Origin: Isoetes taiwanensis
Lineage: Eukaryota > Streptophyta > Lycopodiopsida > Isoetales > Isoetaceae
NCBI GenBank assembly: GCA_021234155.1
Contig: JAJEKV010000002.1
Location: 43,389,203-43,453,202, forward strand
Length of the DNA stretch: 64,000 nt
Direction: 5' to 3'
Below, one piece after another: positions 21,716 through 31,897 of this stretch. Every line of letters starts with the position of its first letter. Position 1 is the stretch's first letter. Both the position numbers and the translations under genes were made by a program. Below the pieces are notes generated by a model. The model worked only from the letters and a program-made list of their open reading frames with translations, searched no databases and was not told where the DNA came from.

Positions 21716-23337
21716 AAAACACTTGTTTTTTTGCACCTAAACACACCACTTTTTAGCGGAAACAGACCACTTTTTAAGTTAAATATAGCACTTTTTTTAG
21801 TCCAATTAAGGCATAAAAAATTGTGTTGGAGCGACAATATTTAGGCTTGTTTTCCTGTTTTTTGCTGGCGTTTAGGGCACAAGATTAGTAAATCTTATTC
21901 TGGAATACAGCTTCCGTCCCATTTCCTGTCTTAACATTGTTATTTTAAACGTTTCAGTGGCAGGGAGGAAGGAAGCAAAAAAGCACCAAAGAAAACTCTG
22001 AAACTTAGGCGCCCACACCCTCAAAGAAAACAGCTGACACGGACGAGCCTGCAATATACGAAAACTTCCAAACGCAGTGGTTCGTAACCAGGGGTGCGGA
22101 CGGAAAATACAAAGACTAATCGACGTTTTTCAGACGTTGTAAAAGTCTTTGGGAACAAAAAAATGCCGACACCGAGTTCGTTAACCTCGGGACAATAAAA
22201 GAGGTCTCAGAGGTTGCCGGACAAGGAGGTCAGACGGGGAGGATATCCTTCAAAACCTCCCAAGGCTTCATTCTTGTAGATATCGCATTCTTTAGAATTG
22301 TCAGTGTGCAACCACAGACACTGTACAAATTCTTTTCTCACTACCGGACCAAACATAGCCTGTGTTCACTAATTAGACAGGTTTGTTCGAGTACAAGCGA
22401 GGACTTTTCTGTCAGTGAGTCCGAGTGTTCAGATGCAAGCAGATCAGGATCATCACCTTCTGCTAGTACTTCCGGGGGGTCATCAGATGGAGGGTCGCAA
22501 GAACAAGAAGAGGAAGTTCCCCCAGTGCCGCCAAAGAAACTTAGCAGGCCAAGAGCCACCATAGCCGCTAAGGAACCAAAAAAGCGGAAGGTACAGCAGC
22601 TTGAAGTGGCAGAAATTCTCGAAGAACAACCAAAAACGAAGAAGGAAAAGGGCAAGGCACCTGGGGTGGCCATTAAAGAAAAAAAGGTGGACAAGACCTC
22701 AGAGAGGATGGAAGAAATTAATCAGAACAAGTATGTGCAAGGTGTAATATACTTGCCAGTAACTTCCATGAGGTTGCCACCGAAGAATGCAGATGGTGAG
22801 CGCCCCCTTCAGGTTCGCAAAATCTATGCTGACCACTTAAGAAATCTGAAGGACAGAATAAGGAGCAATCCCAATGCCCATGTTGCTCCAATTGTTGTTC
22901 TTGTTGACAGATCCTAGTGCATGGACCCCAAGGACTACGACAGAGAAAAAGCAGACACCTACATGCACTATGTCCTTGGGGGAAACCACAGTTTCAAAGC
23001 AAGGAGGCAGTTGTACAAGGAGAAACACAATCCAAGATATCTCTCTGTGCTCTGCGCTGTTTACTGTGGCCTGACAGACGAAGAAGCCAAAATCGTTGCC
23101 AACACGCACAATGCTGACAATGAATATAAGCTTAAAATGAGTTTCGTGGACAAAATCAGGTTCATGCACAGGGAATATGTAATATTTAAAGAAAAATATG
23201 GAGATGATTTGAAGAAACCACAATACTCTCTGGAACTGAAAGAAGCGTGTGCTGTGTAGTGCTACGACGAGGCTAATAAACGGCAGTCTCTAATACCACA
23301 TGACAACTGGTTCCAACTAGCCTTTAGAGACGGCAGA

Positions 23338-23400
23338 GTAAGTTTTGTATTCTGGAATATACCTGCAACTTTCCCACTGACATCGCTTTTTTTTCTGCAG
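23338..23400 (+). other. Intron 1 of the ParB-methyltransferase gene
   Basis: GTAAGT at 23338 and TTTTTTCTGCAG ending at 23400. Removal keeps phase (GGCAGA joined to ATTTGGGAC). It contains TATTCTGGAATATAC, a variant of the element's dyad. Confidence 0.8.
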
Positions 23401-23711
23401 ATTTGGGACCTTCGAAACGAAATCTTCACCATGTTCGAGCGTGGTGATTTGAAAAGCAAAGGAAAGGTCTCGGAAAAGAAAAAAGGATCCGACGTCCCCA
23501 AAAAGGAAATGACTATAACTGTTTGGCGAGAAATGCAGGGCTTCACAGATATGGATATACTAGAAAGGCTACTGCAAAAGGTTGTTGATAAGGAGTTTAC
23601 ACTAGAAGAAATGTCCAAGGAGCTCCACAAGTAAGAATGCCGCTTTGGGTTTGTTGTTTGTTAGGAAGAAGTGTTTTCCTACTACACTGTGGCTCACACA
23701 CGAAAGACAAT

Positions 23712-23945
23712 GTGTATTCCGGAATACACTTTGGCCCAGTCGAAGGAGACAAAGTGTATTCCGGAATACACTTTGGCCCTCACGTAAGAGACAAAATGTC
23801 TTCCAGAATACACTTTGCCTTACAGTGTAAGGGCCGAAGTGTATTCCGGAATATACTTTGCCTTACAGTGTAAGGCCGAAGTGTATTCCGGAATACAATT
23901 TGCCTTACAGTGTGAGGGCCGAAGTGTATTCTGGAATACACTTTA
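23712..23945. repeat. 42-43-bp minisatellite, six units each with a GTGTATTCCGGAATACAC dyad, inside an intron
   Basis: Dyads begin at 23712, 23754, about 23797, 23839, 23881 and 23924. Linkers are 24-25 bases and resemble each other (TTGCCTTACAGTGTAAGGGCC). The array lies in the intron between GTAAGA (23630) and TTACAG (about 24022). Each unit could form a hairpin in RNA or bind a dimeric protein. Confidence 0.9.
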
Positions 23946-24638
23946 TGTTACTGTCTTAAAATGATTCATTCTTGTTGCTTTTTTTTTAGTTTTGCTCCTT
24001 CTAACGTTCGTACTATATTACAGCCAGAAAAATGTCATCACATGTCAAACATGCTTAATGGAGCAGTTAAATGTGCAAAGAGCTTTACCCTATAGCAACC
24101 TCGGACGACAGGATTGTCCAATATGCGCCAAATTTTGAAGGCTGGGTATGATGAATTGTTTTTCAAATCGTTGTTCTTCGTGTTACTAAGATGTTTCTTC
24201 TTGCAGAGCAAAAAGAAAAACAAGGATCTGCCGGAGGGTTTCATGCATCTGGTCAGGACAGCGCGCGAAGAGAGGACGCTGGCGGACAGACGTGTTTTGG
24301 ACACTGAGCCCTCCGATTATGAACGGTTTACAATGTACGATCAAAATAACATGTTCTGTATAGTACACGGTGACTGCACCAAACTAGCCGAATCAATAAA
24401 GCCCCAGGATTTTACCTTGGTAATTGCTGACCTTCCATATGGGTTTAAGCTGAAAGACAGCCGCTACGACGGCCAGCCATGAGTTTAATGCTTTCGTCGA
24501 CGGTATAAAGCAAATTACCACGGCAAAACATTGGAGGCTGGTTGTATTTCACTCTAGCATGCAGTCCGGCCTTGTGGAAGCCAGCTTTAAGAATCATTTT
24601 GGTTCGCCTGCGCAAGCTGGTTATGAAAATCTTGTTTG

Positions 24639-24799
24639 GTAAGCACTTATTCTGGAAAACACAAGTCCTCTTGTTTTTATTACCTTCTATTTTTTGTAGT
24701 TACAGCTGTAGCATTTTCAAATTCTTGTTAGGAGTTTCTATTCCGGAATACGTTTCTTTTGGCTGTACTTAAATCCTTTTTTAAAAAATTGTTCCTTAG
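24639..24799 (+). other. Intron of the methyltransferase part
   Basis: TG|GTAAGC at 24639 and CCTTAG|G at 24799-24800 restore W-YKTN across the junction. It contains TATTCCGGAATACG, again the dyad. Confidence 0.75.
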
Positions 24800-25755
24800 G
24801 TATAAAACAAATATTAATTACCATGGTGGAGGCCCGCGACTGCTGAGTAAGGTCGAATATCTCCATGTGGCTTATTGGAGTTTCGATGGGAAACGTACAA
24901 TGGAACACTTCAACACAGCGGCTTGCCAGAACTTTTCAAACGTGTTGGAGTTTCCAAATGTTTGCGTGAAGGCTGCAGGACCCTAGTGCACAAGGAAGAA
25001 TAGTGAATCACTACCAAAAGCCACAGAAGCTGATTAACCATCTTCTGGACATGTTTTCACGTCCAGGAGATTGGGTGCTCGACGCATTTTCTGGCTCTGG
25101 TACACCTATTGCTTGTGCACTTAAGAAGGGCCGAAATTGTGTAGCTGTTGACATTGATAAGGAGGTCGCATAGTTCATCAAGATGAGACTTTACGCCTTA
25201 CCAACTTTACCGCAGGCGAGAATCAAGAGTTGGGGGAAAGTCTAATTTCGATTTTGCTAAGATGACATCTTGGAGATGACCTCCTTTCACAAGCTCTTTG
25301 GAAGACGAAGCTACATTTGCAAAGCTTAAGGAAGTTGCTCTAGCTACAATACCTGAAGCAGCCACCAACACAGAAAAGCCTAAGTCACCAGAGAAAGGTG
25401 AAACAAAAGAGACTGATCAAGCTGAGAGCAGCAAGAAGAATGAAGAAGACTTTAATTTAGATCTCTGACGGATTTTTGTTGTGGCTACTGATTGACATCT
25501 ATTATTTATTGCCATTATTGGCCATTATTGATATAACACAAAAACAGTAATGAAATTATTATTATTATGTTTACTAAATTTGTGTTTTTTGTACATCCAC
25601 CTCTATAAAATTACGTGCTCATGTCTCAATTCTGCTATTTTCACGTAAAGAATATCCCAAAAATAGGCCCAAAAAAAACTGATACTCCTGAAACTTTAAA
25701 CCTCTCTTAAAAAAGCCTAATTTTTGAAGTGACGTGTTTTTTCTAAAGGAATCTT

Positions 25756-25788
25756 TGAAACGGGAGTGCTGCAACACTCCCGTTTAAT
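25756..25788. repeat. Right-end hairpin of the 8.3-kb element
   Basis: AAACGGGAGTG, loop CTGCAA, CACTCCCGTTT: 11-base perfect arms, immediately next to the terminal core. The left end instead has a direct repeat (AAACGGGAGC, AAACGAGAGC), so the ends are structurally different. Confidence 0.8.
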
Positions 25789-25801
25789 TTGCAACAGTGT
25801 T

Positions 25802-26545
25802 TCTTGAAAATTCTAGAATAATCCAAAAAGTTCTAGAATGTCTTAGAACATTCAAGAAAGTTCTAGAATGTTCGAATGCTCCAAAAAGTTGTAGAATCTT
25901 CTATAGAAGATTCTAGAATCCTCTAGATTTTCTAGAAATTTCTAGAATCTTCTAAAAAAACTTAGAATTCTCTAGAAAGTTCTAAAGGTTTCTAGATAGT
26001 TCTACAATGTTCTAAAAGTTATGATTTCATAAAATCTAAGGGAATCTAAAGATGTCTCATAAAATCTAAGGGAATTTAAGAAAACCTAAGGGCATTCTTA
26101 TAAAACCTAAGGGGATCTAGGGGCATCCTCATAAAACCTAAGGGAATTTAGAAAAGCCTAATAAAATCTAATGGAATCTTGAAGAATCTAGAGCACCTTT
26201 CATTGAATCTAAGGGAACCTATATAGAGTCTAACAGAATCTCATAAAATCTAAGCGTATCTTCACAAAATCTTGGAGAACCTAGAGGAATCTCATAAAAT
26301 CTAAAGGAATCAAGGAAATCTCATAAAATCTTCGAGAACTTGGGCAATCTTGATGGAATCTTGAATCTAATAGAATCTACATAGAATCTTAAGGAACCTA
26401 AAGCAATCCTAGGATAACCTTTGAAAATCTAGGAGAATCTTAAGAGAATCTTTAGAAATCTAGGAGAATCTCAAGAGAATCTTAGGGGATTCCAAAAAAA
26501 TCTATTGTACCGTAGAAACATGCAAAAACTGGAACTTGTGCCATA
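25802..26545. repeat. Repeat array, third field
   Basis: TTCTAGAA words, then GAATCTAAGG words, ending with CCGTAGAAACATGC and GGAACTTGTGCCATAGGAC, the same closing text as at about 3010 and 16810. It is the outer flank of the 8.3-kb element. Confidence 0.75.
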
Positions 26546-27858
26546 GGACATATTAAATAACTTGTTTATATATAGTGATAGAGGGACTCCAAACGTTTTA
26601 TATTTTCGTGCAATTGCCAAAATGCCCCTAGTTTTGGGGGATTTTTAACGCCTCTAGTTTTTGGGTATTTTTATCGAAATAATCGTAATTTTTTGCGATG
26701 CATTGTAGAGGAGGATGAGGTTTTCTTATCAAAGTTAATCTGAACTGAAGTCCAAAATCACAAAATGACACAAAAATTTATAAGGATTTAGAAGGGATTT
26801 AGGAGACCATAACTTAAAAACTCCGACTCTAGTTCAGGTAATCTTAACTTTTTATCCTAAGTTGATCCACATCCATTTTTTACTTAACAGATAAGTTTTC
26901 ATTCAACTCCCTATAAAGGACGTAATAATTATTATTTTAGATAATTATTACGTTCTGTCTTTTCTTTGATCCACTGCTGTTTTCACCCCTATCATAAGTT
27001 GATCTGCATCCAAAGATTTTTTACTTATCAAAGCAATCTTTATTCCAATCTTTATCACTTAAGTGTTACAATTTCTTCTCATACAAAGAAAGCAAGGAAC
27101 CGGGGCCAAAGGCAAGTGTCATGCAGGATTATTTGGTATTTTCTATGGCAGAAATCTTAGCAAGGCAGTTTCAGGTTTTGCAAGCTAAGCTCTCAAGCAA
27201 GGGAACACTTTCCAACAGAGTTACGAGACTTCTATTTGCAGTTTCATAATTCTATATTCCAATCAATCGAGAATTGAGAAAGGAAAGGAAATTATGGTTC
27301 AACACTCGAAGTGGTTTGGCAAGCACGGCTGGCTGATTTTACTATCTATATGCTTCAGTCTTCCAAAAGTCTTCATTTTCAGCAGTGTTACTTCATTATC
27401 AGGAGGGCTGTTAAAACTATGCTGACATGTATGATGATGTCATACCACTGGGTTACCACTTGCTGCTGACATCAATTATTTGCTTCACTAACTGTTAGGC
27501 GCTTTTTTCCTGTTTTAACTTTCTTTCTTCACCTGTATAGAGAGCTAGAGTTCATCAATATTCATGCCATAGCCATAAGAAGTTGCGCATAACCAATTGT
27601 GTTGAAAAAGGAACTTCAAATTCTAGTAACCAAATGCATCCAGATATGCCAATTACTCCGAGCAATATAACCAAATTATTTCCATCTTATGTACATAGAA
27701 GAAACCCATGCCTGATCTGTAGTGAAATTTATAAATGCAAGTCTCAAATAGATATAGGCACCCCTCCAATTGGGGTTTCACGCTATACAAATTCCATAGA
27801 AATATGACAGCCCTAACTTGTGTAACCCGCCCCATACGTTATACAAACGAATATGAGC
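26546..27858. other. Intergenic stretch downstream of FATB
   Basis: AT-rich, about 1.3 kb. Only short frames are seen, none recognised. One short inverted word pair (AATAATTATTATTTTAGATAATTATT) lies near 26930. The FATB 3' UTR and poly(A) site should fall in its right part on the minus strand. Confidence 0.4.
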
Positions 27859-30002
27859 TCACTTAGTATGTTTTAGCCTCCACGTTGTTTTCCCTCTGAG
27901 GATTTCTCGCCCATTGTTTTGCATCTTCAACAAATGTGTATAATGAAAAACTTCACCTGCCATAACAGTAGTAGTAATATCCCCAGATACTGCATCTAGA
28001 ATATCCCCATCTGTCATATCTGGACTGGCCAAAGATGTAATTACATCAGAAGCAGAAACCTCTCTCCTGTATTCCAGGACCATGCTCGCTAATTCAGATG
28101 CAACTAATAGTGTTTGTGGCATGCTCTGCACATGTAACACGTCAACAAATTGTAACAGCTAGCACAGCCTTCCAGTGCAAATAATATGCAACAGTGAAGA
28201 TAAGCTATTACCTCTAGGACCCAGCCTATATACTTCACGTTGTTAACATGTTCATTCATGTCCACATCATGAAGACGAGGCTGCAAAAGAAGCCAAGAAA
28301 ACTAGCATGAAACCTGTATCCAGAGCTGTTACTTTCTGGCCCAAAAGAGTTCCTAGATATTAATAGAGGCTTCTGTAGATTATTTTTCTACCGAAGTATT
28401 TTACATATTAAAATTCATTAACTTTGTCCAAGGATTACTAATGACCTTCAACTTACTGCAATATTTGGCCGAATATGTGGTGCATCATCATCAAGCTTTC
28501 TAATCTTCTCATACGAATCATCTTCAATAACACAACGCTTTAAATAGTATGGAGATATCTCTGCTTGCACATCCTCCGGTATCCTTGCGAGCCTTCTGGT
28601 ATCTTTGTTCATCATTGCCCACGTGCTGCAACACCAGTCAGCAACAGTTACTATGTAGTTAGCGCAGATTGGACCAACTGAAGGAATGTGGTCATTGTAA
28701 TGCAAAAAGCTCATAATCCATACACTCTGGCAATTAAGCATTGTTTTGATTATAATGAAGAATGCCTATGGAGCAATAAAAAATAGCATTATGACACTGA
28801 GTGTCAGAAAAACCAACTCATGGACATCCATAAAGAGAGCATAGTTCAAGACATTATATAAGGAATTAAGTATTTGTGAAACCATACCATACCTTGTAGC
28901 ACGGCATAGGACCTCACCAGTGGCATAATCCCGAACAAGAAAATCACGCGTTATAAAGTTTTTACTTCCACCGTTAATCCAGGAATCTATTTGCACAACA
29001 TCCCCCCTATTCATGGACAAGTACGGTTATATAATATAGCTGACATTCTGAAACAACGGGCCTAGATGTCCATACCAAATTGGATAATGGTCCACTTGAA
29101 TATGCATCCTAGTAACCACCCATATCAATCCATGTCGAATCATCGCATTCGTTGCCCCCATGCCATCACCCACGAAATCTGACATGCCAACATGGTTCAA
29201 TGCTGTTTCCTAAAGAAGCAACAAAAGCTATCAATTTGAAACTTACATAATAGAAAAACAGAACATATTGCATCTAGTCATCAATTGCATTGCTCAACAT
29301 AAAGCATCATAAACTTCAAAATTATAAACTTCGTCATTCGTATTACTCGCTGCCACATATTTTCTTTCTAGTTACGAACCTTAACCATGATAAAGATCCC
29401 TAGTTTGCTAACTTATCCTTGTGAAACGTCTGTAGATATTTACATACCTGAAAAAGATTTGTCAATGTCTCTATGGATGCCATCTTATCAAATCCAACCT
29501 CGTATGATCGTATAGGAAAAGTTTGTCTATAGACGAGGTCATTCTCCACCAACGTCCCTGTTCCCAAAGGATCCATCAACACGTCAATCCTTTCAGAACC
29601 ATCTTTATTATACAGAATATCTTCCAGAATCTTTTTCTGCTCAACAGCCATAATAGCCGATGCAATCAACGGAATAATATTTCCAAAACTCGTACTATCC
29701 TCTTGAAAAAGCATAGCCATGGAGCTGCTACTAATTACATCATTTTGTTTACTTCCAGGTAGTTTTGGGGCTGCTTGCATCTTGATACCATTCAGCTTCG
29801 CAACATCTCTGGCCAATTCCCGGCCACTTCTAATTCTCGGCAAACTGAGGCTAAGATTTACTCTACTTCCAGCCAAAGCATCCATACAGCACAAAAGAGA
29901 AGAAGAAATCCATGCTAACCTCAAAAAATCAGCACCAGTGGCATACAACCGCTTTGACACTCCCATAGGAGAGCTAACTCTGCCGCTAAAAAGTGAATCC
30001 AT
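27859..30002 (-). CDS. FATB: Plastid acyl-ACP thioesterase, FATB type (six exons)
   Basis: Hydrolyses acyl-ACP in the plastid stroma, ending fatty-acid synthesis and releasing mainly saturated acids. Exons: 30002-29448, 29209-29076, 29006-28893, 28625-28457, 28280-28212, 28125-27859; all introns GT-AG, phases agree, 435 residues, TGA stop. The N-terminal 60 or so residues are Ser/Arg/Leu-rich, fitting a transit peptide. The double hotdog region begins near residue 157 (VYRQTFPIRSYEVG, SIETLTNLFQ) and continues ETALNHVG, LIWVVTRMHIQVDHYPIWGD, TWAMMNKDTRRL and DVDMNEHVNNVKYIGWVLE. Catalytic Asp331, Asn333, His335 and Glu369 are in place, but the Cys that normally follows that Glu is Val370. FATB is preferred over FATA by SIETL, ETALNHV and the MMNK..RRL..IP pattern. 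The start is the first ATG of the frame; a longer frame upstream has no ATG. Confidence 0.94.
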
Positions 30003-30217
30003 AGCGAAAAACAATGCAGCCTGCCGGATTAAAACATGATCCTCTGACAGCCCATAAAATATATTTTCTCCCAAAGGACTTCACCAGTTCAAGCAATCTA
30101 GAGCTAATTCAACATATCTGACCAATTGCTGCTCCGGCACTAAATAGCTTGAAATATAAGTTGAACTAGACCTACCGGATTAAATGCGGCTTGAGATGAG
30201 ATCTAGCTGTATTTGGA

Positions 30218-30224
30218 CTTTATA
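30218..30224 (-). promoter_or_regulatory. Possible TATA box of FATB
   Basis: TATAAAG on the minus strand, about 215 bases upstream of the ATG, leaves room for a roughly 190-base 5' UTR. Position fits, but such words are common in AT-rich DNA. Confidence 0.3.
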
Positions 30225-31315
30225 ATGATGTACATAGGCGTATGCATGTTGTATGTTGTATTTCGTATTTTATAGTCCGTATGTGTACAGATGCGCAAAT
30301 CCAATAAAATACTTTTACACCTTTCAATCTACCACAATTGACGGGCCATTAAATTTTAACAATGTAAGTGGGTGATGACAAGCTCGGATATTGGGTTTGT
30401 AATTATTGCTAGAGGAGGGTCACCACCCGCCACCGCGACTCGCTAGCAGTCGTGGTCACAAGAGGCCCGCCTCCCTCATGGATCCTCCGTCGACCGCGCA
30501 CAAAGTGACTTCTGGACGTGCCACGCCTTGTGGAGGCCGACCAGGTGGCCACTCCAAACTGACTTGGATCGAGCCCTCTTTCGACTCTTTAAAACCATTC
30601 GACGCCGTTCCAAAAAGCTCACCTAGCCCATTCAAAGAGAGCTGTCACATTTCTTTCAAATGGAGTGGATCAAAGACTCGAATTGATTTGAATTCATCTC
30701 TGGGAGCTTCTCGATGAAACTTTACTGTCGGCAATCTCCATGGCGCTTACATGATCGAACAGGATAAATGGTAACCTTAATCCAATAAGTGCCCTTGCAA
30801 TTACCAAGAGGGCAAAGCGTCAAAGGAAGAGGAGGACAGAGCGAACATCGGATAAAACTCAAGCCATGGAGACTCCTCCATCGAAGAGAGGCAATGGACG
30901 GAACAACAGATGCTGGACATCCAGGAAGTGGTTAGATATTTCGATTAAAGAGGCTTCTAGGAGGTCTAACGTATCTGAGTACTGGTTGCTTGGCTTTGGA
31001 TAGGGTAGCCTCGGGAATAGGGTGCAGTGAAGGAGAAGGGCAGCCCAGATGTCTTGTAATGGTGAAATAACCACACTCATTAGTTTGCCAGATACTAAAA
31101 AAAGGTGTAAATTATTCAAGCAAAAGCACCCTAGTTTCTCTTTAAGGAGTGCATAAATATTGAAAAGGTCAAGTGCACTAGCCATAAACCAGCATAACCC
31201 GGACATGTTCTACTCGGGCCTTAAAGAAATTTATAATGATTTTCAATGCCCTCAATCCAGGATAAAGAATGTAAGGAAAGGTGTCTGAGATGTTGAATGT
31301 CACTAACACGAGGGA
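30225..31315. other. Unassigned stretch upstream of FATB
   Basis: About 1.1 kb. Frames at 30406-30717 (+) and 30859-31206 (-) are not recognised and lack supporting context. The part from 30400 to 30720 is GC-richer than its surroundings. No repeat family identified. Confidence 0.3.
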
Positions 31316-31877
31316 GTGGGTGACAATCTTAGTCTGTGTAATGCAGAGGGATTTAGAGGAAGGGGTTGTTCAAGCAGTGTCGCCAAATGCATGAATGACC
31401 ATAAACCTCTTCAAGTCATGACTGACTATTTTCAAGCGAGGGCGTATGGAGGTTTCTCTCCAGAAAGGCCACATTTAATTGTCTTACATGGCCATAATAG
31501 CCATAGTGATCTAGAGGTGATTCTATTTGCCAAAGAGCAAGGCATCCACTTTGCACTGCTTCCAACTCATACCTCACATGGACTGCAACCTTTGGATGTT
31601 GCATGCTTTGTCATTTCATGGTTGCTTTGAAAGTTTGAGGATAAAATACATTTATGATGGGCGGATGGAACCTAAAAGAGAGGAAAATGTTGAAATAATT
31701 TCCAATGCAATTAAAGCAGGGTTAACTTCAGAAAACATAAAAATTGGATTTAAAACCACTGGAATTTACCGGTTCGACAGCACAAAGTTCATGGCCTTCC
31801 CAACAATTGGAGAGCCATTTAACCAGGTTGTAGGGCATATATGGAAAATGGAGAGGGCTTATAGGTTTTTTGCATGA
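31316..31877 (+). pseudogene. pogo/Tigger-type DDE transposase, C-terminal remnant
   Basis: The C-terminal half of a Tc1/mariner-superfamily (DDE_1) transposase. Visible motifs: GGFSPERPHLIVLHGHNSH, HFALLPTHTSHGLQPLDV, then after a frame change near 31610 NAIKAGLTSENIKIGF and KTTGIYRFDSTKF. In active relatives the second catalytic residue is Asp in LxxDGHxSH; here it is His (LHGHNSH). The third Asp in LQPLDV is kept. N-terminal DNA-binding and first-Asp regions are missing. The copia element is inserted about 20 bases after the last recognisable codon. Confidence 0.8.
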
Positions 31878-31897
31878 ACATTGCTTGGATTTGTATC

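Larger units (their letters stand above)
21958..25468 (+). pseudogene. ParB-like domain fused to N4/N6 DNA methyltransferase, intron-containing
   Basis: Exon 1 (21958-23337) is one frame of 460 codons: basic N-terminus, YENFQTQWFVTRGADGKYK, an acidic/Lys-rich linker, then a ParB-like fold (RPLQVRKIYADHL, APIVVLV, YVLGGNHSFKARRQL, GLTDEEAKIVANTHNADNEY). After a 63-base intron, exon 2 (23401-23629) has IWDLRNEIF. Exon 3 carries CQTC and CPIC pairs. Then come FCIVHGDCTKL, IADLPYGF (motif IV), an intron at 24639-24799, YWSFDGKRTMEHF and WVLDAFSGSGT (motif I) with NCVAVDID: the beta-class order of PF01555 enzymes. It ends NEEDFNLDL-TGA. Bacterial and phage ParB-methylase fusions are known; here introns show eukaryotic residence. 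Exon 1 has four in-frame TAR codons (22006, 22117, 22915, 23257), another TAG is at 25171, and frameshifts lie near 24137, 24478 and 24981. The start exon is not found. Confidence 0.78.
17489..25801. mobile_element. 8.3-kb two-gene element with imperfect terminal inverted repeats (DUF7869 gene and ParB-like/DNA methyltransferase gene)
   Basis: Left end (plus strand) and right end (minus strand) share AACA, then TTGC, the 12-base core ATTAAACGGGAG (17502-17513 and 25777-25788) and, further in, CAAAGATTCC. TCTT flanks both ends (17485-17488, 25802-25805), a possible 4-bp target duplication, though ACAG is an alternative. Outside both ends lie the same TTCTAGAA-type repeats, as expected for an insertion into such a field. 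Inside, a minus-strand DUF7869 gene and a plus-strand ParB-like/methyltransferase gene diverge from a palindrome-rich centre. I know of no named transposon family with this gene pair. That it moves as one unit is inference. Both genes are decayed as read. Confidence 0.5.

Noticed and set aside
21264-21756. Several 70-120-codon frames on both strands near the dyad cluster
   Set aside because: Palindromic repeats give mirror-image open frames; the repeated peptides (VYSEYT, EYTL) come from GTGTATTC words.
23712-23945. Regular palindromic repeats with 24-25-base spacers look like a CRISPR array
   Set aside because: The spacers resemble one another, the array lies in a spliceosomal intron and no cas gene is near; it is a minisatellite.
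21958-25468. Bacterial contamination as source of the methyltransferase gene
   Set aside because: GT-AG introns interrupt it in phase and both flanks are eukaryotic repeats.
30406-30717. Possible gene upstream of FATB
   Set aside because: No recognisable domain, no splice support, ordinary length for GC-richer random sequence.
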